This document shows, in pieces, positions 9,014 through 18,751 of a stretch of DNA of 64,000 nucleotides. Position 1 is the first letter of the stretch, and each line of letters starts with the position of its first letter. The DNA is from Kushneria phosphatilytica (GTDB lineage Bacteria; Pseudomonadota; Gammaproteobacteria; Pseudomonadales; Halomonadaceae): NCBI RefSeq assembly GCF_008247605.1, contig NZ_CP043420.1, positions 3,472,001-3,536,000 of the forward strand, in the 5' to 3' direction. The position numbers and the translations under genes are program-made. A model generated the notes under the pieces. It was given only the letters and a program-made list of their open reading frames with translations. It did not search any database and was not told the DNA's origin.

Positions 9014-9928
9014 ATGAATCGCAGTGATCTGCGGCGGGTCGACTTCAACCTGCTGATCGTATTCGAAACACTGATGCAGGAGCGCAGCGTCTCACGCGCT
9101 GCCGAGCGGCTTTTCCTCGGCCAGCCCGCGACCAGCGCCGCACTGGCCCGTCTGCGTACCCTGTTTGACGATCCCCTGTTTGTGCGTACCGGACGCACCA
9201 TGGAACCGACGACCCGGGCCCAGGAAATCTTCGAATCACTGCAACCGGCCCTGGATGCCATTTCCGGCGTATTGAGCAATACCCGGGATTTCGATCCGGC
9301 TACCAGCGAGGCGGTTTTCCGGATAGGCCTGTCCGATGATGTCGAATTCGCCCTGTTACCACCACTGCTCAAGCGGCTGCGCAGCGAAGCACCGAATGTG
9401 GTACTGGTCATCCGTCGGGCCAACTACCTGCAGGCCCCGCATCTTTTGAGCTCCGGCGAGATCACGGTCGCGGTATGCTATACCCGTGAATTGCCCGCCA
9501 ATGCCAAGCGACGCACTCTGAGGCGTACCACCCCCCGAGTCATCCGGGCAGATGCCACGCCGGGGGCCCTGTCACTGGATGATTTCTGCGCTCGACCCCA
9601 TGCTCTGGTATCCCATGATGGTGATCTCACCGGCTACGTCGATGACCACCTCGCCAAAATGGGACGACAGCGTCACGTGGCGCTGGCCGTGCCCCAGTTC
9701 AACGGGCTGGGCTCATTGTTGGCCGGGACCGACATCATCGCGACCGTACCGGATTATGCCGCCGGTGTCCTGACCGCCGGTGGCGGCCTGCGAGAAGATG
9801 AGCTGCCCTTTGCGGTCGACCCTTTCGAGCTCTCCATGGTCTGGCGCAGCGCCCAGGACAATGATCCCGGTGAGCGCTGGCTGCGCTCGCGTATCCAGAT
9901 GTTCGCCGGTGATCCGGATTCGCTCTGA
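9014..9928 (+). CDS. LysR-family transcriptional regulator
   Basis: 304 residues. The N-terminal winged helix-turn-helix (about 8-65: DFNLLIVFETLMQERSVSRA, LFLGQPATSAALARLRTLFDDPLFVR) is of the NodD/PcpR-like branch, with the DPLFVR motif ending the HTH. A periplasmic-binding-like effector domain follows. The start ATG at 9014 gives the usual MNRSDLRRVDFNLL beginning. It probably controls the divergent oxidoreductase. The inducer is not deducible. Confidence 0.92.
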   Translation: MNRSDLRRVDFNLLIVFETLMQERSVSRAAERLFLGQPATSAALARLRTLFDDPLFVRTGRTMEPTTRAQEIFESLQPALDAISGVLSNTRDFDPATSEAVFRIGLSDDVEFALLPPLLKRLRSEAPNVVLVIRRANYLQAPHLLSSGEITVAVCYTRELPANAKRRTLRRTTPRVIRADATPGALSLDDFCARPHALVSHDGDLTGYVDDHLAKMGRQRHVALAVPQFNGLGSLLAGTDIIATVPDYAAGVLTAGGGLREDELPFAVDPFELSMVWRSAQDNDPGERWLRSRIQMFAGDPDSL

Positions 9929-10086
9929 GCCATTGCAGAGCTCATTGCTCTCAAGTTCAGGAACACACTGCCGTTATTGCCGGCGTCGATAGTTGACTTC
10001 GCTGCGTTCGATTCGTCTTTACCCCCTGGCCGGTTCAGAATAGCGACATCCGCTGTCAACGCTTCTGATGCCGGGAGAATCGAACC

Positions 10087-10203
10087 ATGAAAGCCCGTCT
10101 GATCATTGCTCTGCTGGTGCTGGCCATGGTGGCTGCCATTCGGCGGGCACGGCGTTGTCGACGGCTCAGGCTTGGTCATCGCCCGACACCGCACGGCTGC
10201 TGA
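10087..10203 (+). pseudogene. Degenerate small secreted-protein gene, copy A
   Basis: An ATG with GGGAGA upstream opens MKARLIIALLVLAMVAA, a good signal-peptide core. The frame then becomes Arg-rich with poor third-position GC and stops after 38 codons. Shifting by one base after codon 17 gives a GC3-rich continuation HSAGTALSTAQAWSSPDTAR with an AQA signal-cleavage pattern, so a one-base deletion is the simplest reading. Copy B, 274 bp downstream, is homologous across upstream, coding and downstream bases. As an alternative, the unshifted frame could be a real 38-aa hydrophobic/cationic peptide. Confidence 0.45.
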
Positions 10204-10360
10204 TCAGCCTCGGGTGACACATCAGCTTCATACGTAGTGGATAGAATAAAGCGCCTTGCGGCCCCGGATAAGCGACGTCGCCGTCCTCGAGGGCCTTGAG
10301 ACGGATGCTGGACGAACGCTTACCGGCTGCCTGCAGCCACCTGCTACAGGATATTCGAAC

Positions 10361-10483
10361 ATGAAACCCCGCCTGATCGTCGTGCTGATCGCCGCGGCCC
10401 TGATCGCCTCGGCCCATCGCACGCTCGCGCGCAGGCCGAGGCTTCGTGACCGTCGCTCGACACGCTGGCAGGGGTCCCCCTGA
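10361..10483 (+). pseudogene. Degenerate small secreted-protein gene, copy B
   Basis: Second copy of the unit at 10087. It begins MKPRLIVVLIAAALIASAH after AGGATATTCGAAC, closely matching copy A's leader and upstream bases. The main frame runs Arg-rich to a stop at codon 41. The frame shifted by one base reads ARAQAEAS, then TGA, then PSLDTLAGVPLNEPAC, parallel to copy A's AQAWSSPDTARLL if the TGA was once TGG. The copy therefore shows both a frameshift and a nonsense change. It ends just before chaC. Function of the ancestral small protein is unknown. Confidence 0.45.
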
Positions 10484-10563
10484 ACGAGCCGGCCTGCCCG
10501 CGGGGTGACATCCTGACCACCGCCTGGTCACAATGGCGGTCGTTTCCATTACGAGAGTCCTGC

Positions 10564-11169
10564 ATGTCCCCCCATCCCGTTTCCGGAACGCCGGCCGCCG
10601 GGCTCGATACCACGGCCACCAACCGGCTGATGGATTATTTCGACCACCATGATCAGGTCTGGCTGTTCGGCTATGGCTCCCTGCTCTACAAGGCAGGATT
10701 TCCCTGGCTTGAGTGTCGTCCCGCAGCCATTCGCGGCTGGACGCGGCGCTTTTGGCAGGGCTCCCACGATCATCGCGGTACGCCCGAGGCGCCGGGTCGG
10801 GTCGCAACCCTGGTCCCGGAAGAAGGCGCCCTCTGCGACGGCATGGCCTATCTGATTACCCCCGCCGTGTTCGATCAGCTCGATATCCGCGAGAAGAACG
10901 GCTATCTGCGCTTCGTGACCGAACTGTATTTCGATGATGGCGCGCGAGCCGAAGGGCTGGTCTACATTGCCACCGAAGAGAACGAGGCCTGGCTGGGGCC
11001 GGCGTCGGATCATGAGATCGCCCGGCGGATTGCCGACTCCGCCGGGCCAAGCGGCCCCAATCGCGACTATCTGCTGCACCTGGCCGAGACACTGCGCGCG
11101 CTGGGCCACGTGGATGAACACGTTTTTGCGCTGGAGCGGGCGCTTTTGGACATCGAACGCAGCAGCTGA
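10564..11169 (+). CDS. chaC: Gamma-glutamylcyclotransferase, ChaC family
   Basis: Cleaves glutathione to 5-oxoproline and Cys-Gly in the cytoplasm. The substrate-binding loop FGYGSLLYK is at 35-43 and the catalytic glutamate is about residue 110 in DIREKNGY, both diagnostic of ChaC-type enzymes. WxRxFWQGSHDHRGTPEAPGR is also highly conserved. Its 201 residues match bacterial ChaC. The start ATG lies 7 bp after a GAGAG-type site. It stands alone, convergent with the ankyrin gene 10 bp away. E. coli ChaC was named from the cha cation region, but no cha antiporter is present here. Confidence 0.92.
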   Translation: MSPHPVSGTPAAGLDTTATNRLMDYFDHHDQVWLFGYGSLLYKAGFPWLECRPAAIRGWTRRFWQGSHDHRGTPEAPGRVATLVPEEGALCDGMAYLITPAVFDQLDIREKNGYLRFVTELYFDDGARAEGLVYIATEENEAWLGPASDHEIARRIADSAGPSGPNRDYLLHLAETLRALGHVDEHVFALERALLDIERSS

Positions 11170-11179
11170 GGTATCAAAT

Positions 11180-11707
11180 TCACTCGCTATCGCCGGTCAA
11201 TTGCGCTGCCGTATCGCTGGCGCCCATCGAGACCGCCAGGTCGTGGGCACTCATGCCCCCCATGGCACGTGCCGCCGGATTGGCACCGTTGGCAATCAGA
11301 TAATCGACAATGGTGGTGTGATTGAACATGGCGGCGAACATCAGCGCCGTCTTGCCATCCGGCGTGGTGCCATCGACGGCGGCACCGTTTTCCAGCAGTA
11401 GTTGCACCATCGCCAGATTCCCCTTGAACGCGGCACCCGCCAGCGGACTCTGACCGTTGTCGTTGCACAGTTCGGGATCGGCGCCATGTTCAAGCAGTAC
11501 CCGTGTGGTCTCGAGATGGCCATGATAGCTGGCCAGCATCAGCAAACTGTCGCCCTTGTGATTACGCATATTGGGCGGCAACCCCTGTGGCAGCCAGTGG
11601 CGGAATTTCTCGGTCTCACCGTTGCGGGCGCTATTGAACACCTCGGTAGCCAGTCGGATCGTCTCCTCGTCCGGCTCATTCCGGGGCGGCTGTTGCTCAT
11701 CCGACAT
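11180..11707 (-). CDS. Ankyrin-repeat protein
   Basis: 175-residue cytoplasmic protein with no signal peptide. After an acidic N-terminus it carries about four ankyrin repeats, seen as KGDSLLMLASYHGHLETTRVLLEHGAD, NGQSPLAGAAFKGNLAMVQLLLENGAA and DGKTALMFAAMFNHTTIVDYLIANGAN in succession. I chose ATG 11707 because AGGAG lies five bases upstream; a longer frame from 11752 lacks one. Ankyrin repeats mediate protein contacts; the partner is unknown. Small ankyrin proteins in some gammaproteobacteria neighbour catalase genes, but none is here. Confidence 0.88.
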   Translation of the reverse strand: MSDEQQPPRNEPDEETIRLATEVFNSARNGETEKFRHWLPQGLPPNMRNHKGDSLLMLASYHGHLETTRVLLEHGADPELCNDNGQSPLAGAAFKGNLAMVQLLLENGAAVDGTTPDGKTALMFAAMFNHTTIVDYLIANGANPAARAMGGMSAHDLAVSMGASDTAAQLTGDSE

Positions 11708-11779
11708 GAAAGCTCCTGTTGTGCGGTGAATGATGCCGTCATGATCGGCCATTTCCCGATATCAGCATAGCCTCAACGG

Positions 11780-11812
11780 ACAGGGCCCGGGGCAAATCGC
11801 CCCGGGCCCTGT
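11780..11812. terminator. Strong GC hairpin after the MFS sugar-porter gene
   Basis: A perfect 14-bp stem ACAGGGCCCGGGGC/GCCCCGGGCCCTGT with a 5-base loop lies 24 bp beyond the stop of the minus-strand sugar porter. There is no U-tract, so it may stabilise the mRNA end rather than terminate intrinsically. Confidence 0.45.
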
Positions 11813-11836
11813 GCTATCAGGCTATTTTGAACGGCC

Positions 11837-13246
<1,410 letters not shown>

Positions 13247-13881
13247 CTTCTCTCTCCTCGAGTGCGACGATTCCGGCAGTGATCGCGCACGGCGTTGAAC
13301 ATGCAAAGCGGGCTGATCCATGACGCCATCCAGCGCCGCCCACCTTCACCCGGTAGTTGTCATCGATACACGCCACATCACCGCCAGTCATCGGCAAGGG
13401 CATCAGGCATGCTCGGGCCGAAGCGCACTTCCGAAATCCGATGGCCGGCGATCCAATGCACGTTCTCGGGCCATGCATGGCTAGGTCGTGACGTTCCCCC
13501 TGGCTCGACACCCTGCCATCCATTCGAATCCATGCTTCGCTCCGGCGGTGCTGCAGAGAAGAGGGCCCCTCCCTGCCAGCACCCACCAGGCACTTGGTAT
13601 GAACTCTTAACCAAGTGCCGATGGTGAGGCTGCCAAGGCGACATCGCCATTGAGCAAAGGTCGAAAGACCGCTTTCAGCACACTGCACTTTGGTCGTATC
13701 AGCGCCAGGGACTACGACCAGGGTGGTATTCCGCAATAGCGCGATGCGGGTAACACTGAGGCTTCGTTCAGGCTCACAATCAAGCGCTGTTACTGCCTGT
13801 TCGGATACCGCTGCGCCGACCTTGCAAAGGCCAGCCATTCTCCTTTTGCCGGAATAACCTGATGCGGAAATCACCAGCGCC
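13247..13881. other. 635-bp divergent region, sugar porter / ROK regulator
   Basis: An unusually long gap for a regulator-transporter pair. It contains a perfect 10-bp inverted repeat at 13589-13619. The reverse frame at 13227-13883 is Cys/Arg/Trp-rich and overlaps the porter start, so I do not call it a gene. It may hide a remnant gene or a small RNA; nothing else was recognised. Confidence 0.45.
13589..13619. repeat. Perfect inverted repeat, candidate operator or hairpin
   Basis: GGCACTTGGT and ACCAAGTGCC are exact complements separated by 11 bases. It lies about 260 bp before the ROK start and 340 bp before the porter start. It could be a ROK operator or the stem of a transcript. No U-tract follows on either strand. 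Confidence 0.4.
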
Positions 13882-15075
13882 ATGACCGGTCCACTCCGCT
13901 CTCACCACGGTGGTGATCTCGGTTTTCTCAAACGCCACAACCGTAGTGTCATCCTCGAAACGGTACGACGCGCCCCGGGGGTGACCCGAGCCGATGTCGC
14001 GGTGCGTACCGGGCTGACCAAGGCCACGGTCGGCGCCATCGTGCAGGAACTGTTGAACCGGGAGTGGTTGCGGGAAGGCGCGCTTCAGCAAAGTGGCGGC
14101 GGCCGGCCGGGACGCAGTCTGCATCCCGATGCCAGTCGCCATGTGCTGTTGGGGGTCGACATCGGCGTCAAGAGTCTGCGTCTGATCGCCTGCAGTCTGA
14201 CGGGAGAGCCGCTGATTCAGCATCACATCGAGCAGGTGCCCACGACGCCCGAAGAGACAGCGACCACACTGACCGAGCACATTCGGACCATGCTTGCCGA
14301 CGATGCAGTGCGCGATCGCCACTGCCTGGGGATGGGCGTGACCCTGCCCGGGCCGGTGTCACCCGATCGCCCTCTGCTGCGACTGGCGCCCAATCTGGGC
14401 TGGCGCGATGTGCCCTTTCTGGAGCTGCTGAAGCCGCTGCTGCCGCAGGTCACCGGTCACTGGCTGCTGGATAACGAAGCCAATGCGGCTGCTTTCGGTG
14501 AGTACTACTTCCATCCCGGCCTGTTACCCGACTCACTGGTCTATCTCAGCGCCAGTACCGGGATCGGTAGTGGTCTGGTGACCGGCGATGGTCATGTCCC
14601 GATTGTCTCCCGGGGGCGTGGCGGACTCGTCGGTGAAATCGGACATACCATCCTGCAGCCCGGTGGACTCTACTGTCATTGCGGCAACCGCGGCTGCGCC
14701 GAGACGCTGGTCAGTGGCTGGGCGATCCGGGCAGCACTCAATATTCCGGCCGATCGCAGTGTCGCCGAAACGCTGCGGCCGCGACTGAACGAGCCGGAAG
14801 TCGCCCTGACCCTGCGCCGAGCGGGCGAGGCCCTGGGCATGCTGTTGCTCAATCTGCACCATACGCTCAACCCCCCCGAGATCGTCATTGGCGGCTCTCT
14901 CGCCGGCCTCGGTGATGCCCTGCTGGCCCCCGCGCTGGCGTATTTCGAACAGCATCGCAATGGGCTGCTGGACACCACCGGCCAGGTCACTGTCCGGGTA
15001 CTGGAAGACAGTACCTTCACCGCGGCGCGAGGCGCTGCCGCCGAAGTCATGGCCCGGGCCGTACAAGCTCCCTGA
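13882..15075 (+). CDS. ROK-family transcriptional regulator (NagC/XylR type)
   Basis: 397 residues combining an N-terminal winged HTH (about 20-65, FLKRHNRSVILETVRRAPGVTRADVAVRTGLTKATV) with a ROK kinase-fold domain. Features of that domain: GVDIGVKSLRLIA phosphate loop, DNEANAAAFGE near 197-207, STGIGSGLV, GEIGH at 251-255 and the ROK zinc motif CHCGNRGCAE (Cys265, Cys267, Cys272). The catalytic Asp of the DNEAN motif is present, so weak sugar kinase activity cannot be excluded. The HTH makes it a repressor released by a sugar, most likely acting on the divergent porter. Confidence 0.9.
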   Translation: MTGPLRSHHGGDLGFLKRHNRSVILETVRRAPGVTRADVAVRTGLTKATVGAIVQELLNREWLREGALQQSGGGRPGRSLHPDASRHVLLGVDIGVKSLRLIACSLTGEPLIQHHIEQVPTTPEETATTLTEHIRTMLADDAVRDRHCLGMGVTLPGPVSPDRPLLRLAPNLGWRDVPFLELLKPLLPQVTGHWLLDNEANAAAFGEYYFHPGLLPDSLVYLSASTGIGSGLVTGDGHVPIVSRGRGGLVGEIGHTILQPGGLYCHCGNRGCAETLVSGWAIRAALNIPADRSVAETLRPRLNEPEVALTLRRAGEALGMLLLNLHHTLNPPEIVIGGSLAGLGDALLAPALAYFEQHRNGLLDTTGQVTVRVLEDSTFTAARGAAAEVMARAVQAP

Positions 15076-15254
15076 GCCCATGCACCGGCCTCCTGTCACT
15101 TTCGGGCCGATTTTCTTCAAATCAGGCCCGGACCTGGCTATACCCGATTGAGAGCAACCGCGATCGATCACCCGATCACCCCACACAACCACAATCCGGC
15201 AATCGCCGTGCCTTTCCGAACAGGGGCGCGCCCGAGCATCCGAGGGGGTGCAAC

Positions 15255-15560
15255 ATGAATGAACGTCAGATGGCACTCGAAGCCTTGCGCTACGATCTGC
15301 GTGAGCGTCTGCAACTCTACCGCACGCATCAGCCCCATGAAGGCGAGACAGCGCCCCCGGGCGATAATGTCATGGATCAGCGCGCCACCCATGTGGCGCA
15401 GGAGCTGGCACGGGTCGAACAGGCACTGCTGCGCATTGCCGCTGGTGAGGGCGATTACTGTGGCCGATGCCTGATGCGTCTGGAGGGGTGGCAACTCACT
15501 ACCGACCCCTGCGCCACCCTGTGTGCCTACTGCGAAGCACGACCGAACGACGACGTATAA
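15255..15560 (+). CDS. DksA/TraR-like C4 zinc-finger protein
   Basis: 101 residues. A helical N-terminal half contains DNVMDQRATHVAQELARVEQALLRIAAGEGDYCGRC, the usual lead into the DksA/TraR zinc finger with Cys pairs CGRC and CAYC. DksA-type proteins bind the RNA polymerase secondary channel and modulate promoters with ppGpp. This short form is closer to the small TraR/YbiI-like members than to full-length DksA. GAGGGGG lies upstream of the ATG. Target promoters are unknown. Confidence 0.85.
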   Translation: MNERQMALEALRYDLRERLQLYRTHQPHEGETAPPGDNVMDQRATHVAQELARVEQALLRIAAGEGDYCGRCLMRLEGWQLTTDPCATLCAYCEARPNDDV

Positions 15561-15636
15561 GACACACGCTGTCAGTCGGTCGTATCAGGTTCGCCCTCGG
15601 CGGCCGATCAAATAATGACGAGCCCCGGATGCAGGG

Positions 15637-17001
15637 TTACTGCGTCGGGCAGCCCGGCAGGCGCCGTGCCGGATCACTGCAGTCGGATCTGACCGGCTGC
15701 TCGGCATGCGGCGTTCCTGCAGGTGCCCAGTCATACGCCACCGGCTGAGCGCGATAGATGGCATTGGTCGTGTAGTTGTCGTTCTTCGATAACCGGCCGA
15801 ACCAGGGGCTCACATACTCCCAGACGATCGCGCCCTGCGGCGTGACCTGAAAGAGCCGACCATGCTGACCCTCATCGATCAGGGTGTTGCCGTTGGGCAG
15901 GCGTCGGGCGCTGCTGATAAAGGCACTGTAGAAACTCCACAGCGCCCGCCCGGAGTCGGTGGCGTTGTACTGCCAGACGATCTCGCGGGTGACAGGATCC
16001 ACCTCGATCACCCGTGACCAGGCAAAGACCCCCTGTCGGGCGGGCGGAAAGCCGGCATTTCCCTGGTTGTCGAAGATCAGCAGATGGCCGGCACCGGGCA
16101 ATCCTTGTGCAATCATGTGAACATCATGCTCGCCAACCAGCTGATCGACCGGCCGTGGCAGCTTGCCGCCGGCACGAGCCGGCGCCGAATCAAAATTAGG
16201 CCCCAGTCGCCAGACCACCCGACCGGTTTGACGATCGATGATCCAGGCCACATTGGCATTGCGTGCATTGAGTAGCAGATTATCCGGTGCAAAGCGCGTA
16301 TCCCCCTTGTCATACCAGCGGTTCGGGCCCAGCGGGGCAGCCGTGTTGATATGCAGGAAGTCGGGATCGTCGGAGCCGCGCACCTGCTTCAGCTGCGACG
16401 CGGTGAACCCAAGCTCATCAAGATGTTGAGAGGCCACCCAGCGCCAGACCACCTGCCCGTCGGGATTGACCTCCACCAGGGCATTGTCCACTACCCTGGG
16501 CGCAGCAAAGCCCCTGATGGGATGAGGCAAACCGACCAGCACCAGGGTATTGCCATTGGGGAGCCGACGGATGTCATGGTTCTGATAGGCCGGATGCTCA
16601 TGATCTCCCCAGCGCCAGACCACCTGCCCCTGCCAGTTCACCTCACCTACCGAAACATTGGTCAACCCATTGCCGGGACCGGCCAGCCCCTTCGGTGCCT
16701 CGTCTTCGGCCAGTTGTACAAGGATATGGCCATGTTCGCCTCCCGCCTGTGACGGCATGATCGCCTGCGCGGGGAAGCCTCGCCAGGCCCAGCGATGCAC
16801 CTCATTGCCGTTCATGTCGATCAGATGGGTCTGCTGATCGCTGCCGGTAAACAGGACATGACTGTTGTAGGCACGATCAGGATCGTAATAAGTCACCCCG
16901 GTAGGAAAGACGCTGGGAATGGCCTGAGCCCGAGGAGCACACAACAGGGCCATCATCAGGGTGATACAGGGCAGGGCGTAACCGCCCCTGAGACATTTCA
17001 T
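15637..17001 (-). CDS. Arylsulfotransferase (ASST) family protein
   Basis: Predicted periplasmic beta-propeller enzyme of the bacterial arylsulfate sulfotransferase family, which moves sulfate between phenols without PAPS. I use ATG 17001, giving the signal peptide MKCLRGGYALPCITLMMALLCAPRAQA. The mature part shows the repeated family pattern RRLPNGNTLVL / ARRLPNGNTLIDEG, plus DGQVVWRW and REIVWQYNA blades and His-rich GEHDVHMI. Its 454 residues are shorter than E. coli-type AssT (about 570-600), so it belongs to a shorter branch. Whether it keeps sulfotransferase activity is uncertain. No DsbL/DsbI pair, which accompanies AssT in some pathogens, is present. Confidence 0.78.
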   Translation of the reverse strand: MKCLRGGYALPCITLMMALLCAPRAQAIPSVFPTGVTYYDPDRAYNSHVLFTGSDQQTHLIDMNGNEVHRWAWRGFPAQAIMPSQAGGEHGHILVQLAEDEAPKGLAGPGNGLTNVSVGEVNWQGQVVWRWGDHEHPAYQNHDIRRLPNGNTLVLVGLPHPIRGFAAPRVVDNALVEVNPDGQVVWRWVASQHLDELGFTASQLKQVRGSDDPDFLHINTAAPLGPNRWYDKGDTRFAPDNLLLNARNANVAWIIDRQTGRVVWRLGPNFDSAPARAGGKLPRPVDQLVGEHDVHMIAQGLPGAGHLLIFDNQGNAGFPPARQGVFAWSRVIEVDPVTREIVWQYNATDSGRALWSFYSAFISSARRLPNGNTLIDEGQHGRLFQVTPQGAIVWEYVSPWFGRLSKNDNYTTNAIYRAQPVAYDWAPAGTPHAEQPVRSDCSDPARRLPGCPTQ

Positions 17002-17262
17002 GACATGACAATCCTCAAAACCTGTCGAAAGTGCCGGCACTCGGCCGGTCCGCTCGAGGATAGAGCGAAAGGCATGACACTACCCGGTCCGATACGCTTT
17101 CAGGAGCCTTTGATTGCAGCCTTGTGTGGCATTACTGCAACAACAGGTAGCCAACGTCCGGAGAGATCAGTGATCCGGAGGGCTCACTCGGAGGGTTTGA
17201 ACCGATGACCGAACACGCTTCATGCTAACGTCCCCTCTCCTGTCCGAAGCCTTGAGAGTGCC

Positions 17263-17697
17263 ATGACGTCTGTTCATATACCTCGTCCGGCAGCACTGAG
17301 TGTGGTCACCCGCGATGATCGCGTTCTGCTGGTACGCCGCCGCCATCCACCGGATGCAGGGCTGTGGGGCTTTCCCGGCGGTCGCATCGAATGGGGAGAA
17401 CGTATCGAGCAGGCCGCGGTCCGCGAGCTTCGGGAAGAGACCGGCGTGGCCGCGACCGCCGGGGAGGTGCTGACCGCGCTGAATGTCATTGATGCCAATC
17501 GCCAGGCCATCCACCATCACTTCGTGCTGATTGCCGTACGCTGCCACTGGCAGTCGGGTGATGGCATCGCCGATGACGATGCCAGTGAGACCGGCTGGTT
17601 CACGCCCGCGGACATTGCGGCTGTCGAAGATGAAGTCAGTGCCGATGTCGAGTGGCTGGCCAGGCTGGCCCTGCACCAGAGTGATGCCAGGGCCTAG
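17263..17697 (+). CDS. Nudix hydrolase
   Basis: 144-residue hydrolase of nucleoside-diphosphate-linked compounds. The complete Nudix box spans about 39-61, from GGRIEWGE to RELREETGV, with the metal-binding REEET-type glutamates intact. N-terminal [32 protein letters not shown] resembles ADP-ribose pyrophosphatase / MutT-like members. The substrate is not deducible. Its stop codon overlaps the end of the convergent EamA gene by four bases. Confidence 0.92.
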   Translation: MTSVHIPRPAALSVVTRDDRVLLVRRRHPPDAGLWGFPGGRIEWGERIEQAAVRELREETGVAATAGEVLTALNVIDANRQAIHHHFVLIAVRCHWQSGDGIADDDASETGWFTPADIAAVEDEVSADVEWLARLALHQSDARA

Positions 17698-18608
17698 CCG
17701 ACAGAGACGCTTCGACCGGTTCGCGTGGAGAGCGCCTCACAAAAGCCGGCAGTAATCACCAGCCCGGTGCCAAGCGCCATCAGCGGCGTATAGGGCTCAT
17801 CCGCCAGCAGTGCAGACGAGATGGCCCCCACAATCACTTCGGTCATCATGAAAATGCCGAGCCGGGCAGGGTCCAGGCGCGTCACCGACCACATGAAGGC
17901 AGTCAATGAGAGTGCCCACCACAGAATACCGATGGCCAGCACAGCCGATACGATCGCGCCAAAATCCGGCGCGCCCTTCGGCTGTTCCGAGGGGGTGCCC
18001 AGCATCAGGCTCAGCAGGATCGCCGCGGCCAGCGCCCCCAGGCAAAAGAGGAGATTGCTGACAGCAGGATGGAGCCGGGCATGCCGATTCATGCCGGTCG
18101 ACCCGATCGACCACAGCAACCCCGACAGCAGCCCCAGCCAGTCTCCGATACTTTGCGGCAGCGGCAGACCCGAGGTATCACCACTGTTGAGCACCAGGAA
18201 GACCCCCGTCAGGCCCAGCAGAATGGCCGCATAGCGCCACCGGGAAACGGGCGTGCCAAGCCCCCAGCGGGCAATGAGAATGCTCCAGACCGGCGTCATG
18301 TAGAACAGCACGATAACGGTTGCCACATTGCCGTACAGCAGCCCTACCGAATACAGGGTGAAGGCCACGCCTCCCAGCAGCGTGCTATACAGACCGATGC
18401 GACTGGCATGCCCCGGCGCGTGTCGCTTCAGCCAGGCCATTGGCAGCATGACGAGACAGCCAATGACCAGCACCATGACATTGGTCCAGGCCCCGGCGCT
18501 GACATGTGACTCCAGATAACGCAGGGGCAACCAGTAGATACCCCACAGGGCCGGCACCAGAAGCGCTACCCAGATGGCAAGCATGCCTGTTCCATCATGA
18601 CGCTGCAT
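17694..18608 (-). CDS. EamA/DMT-family transporter
   Basis: Inner-membrane drug/metabolite transporter of 304 residues with ten predicted helices in two EamA repeats (about 8-140 and 155-295). Helix-rich segments such as [22 protein letters not shown] and [13 protein letters not shown] are typical. GAGAGGGTTGA lies before the ATG. Substrate and direction, usually efflux of metabolites, are unknown. Confidence 0.85.
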   Translation of the reverse strand: MQRHDGTGMLAIWVALLVPALWGIYWLPLRYLESHVSAGAWTNVMVLVIGCLVMLPMAWLKRHAPGHASRIGLYSTLLGGVAFTLYSVGLLYGNVATVIVLFYMTPVWSILIARWGLGTPVSRWRYAAILLGLTGVFLVLNSGDTSGLPLPQSIGDWLGLLSGLLWSIGSTGMNRHARLHPAVSNLLFCLGALAAAILLSLMLGTPSEQPKGAPDFGAIVSAVLAIGILWWALSLTAFMWSVTRLDPARLGIFMMTEVIVGAISSALLADEPYTPLMALGTGLVITAGFCEALSTRTGRSVSVG

Positions 18609-18696
18609 TCAACCCTCTCTTTGCCCTGGACTGTCATTGAACGACGATGAGGCCGCCTGTTGCCGCTCTCCTGTCGATCGGGTGCAGCAGCATAGC

Positions 18697-18724
18697 AAAA
18701 GGGCCGGCGATATATCGCCGGCCC
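18697..18724 (-). terminator. Rho-independent terminator of znuA
   Basis: The perfect 12-bp stem palindrome GGGCCGGCGATATATCGCCGGCCC is followed on the minus strand by TTTT. It lies 28 bp after the znuA stop codon. Confidence 0.75.
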
Positions 18725-18751
18725 GGGAGGGAAGTACTGCAAGGCGGGCGC

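Larger units (their letters stand above)
9929..10563. other. Gap with two decayed tandem repeats
   Basis: This 635-bp stretch has no intact normal-sized gene. It holds two related units of about 270 bp, each with a small hydrophobic ORF start (10087 and 10361). The reverse-strand ORFs crossing it are antisense shadows of chaC. Confidence 0.6.

Noticed and set aside
9674..9679. Second CACGTG core as a parS candidate
   Set aside because: The flanks lack the GTTT/AAAC arms; the same applies to 45641-45646.
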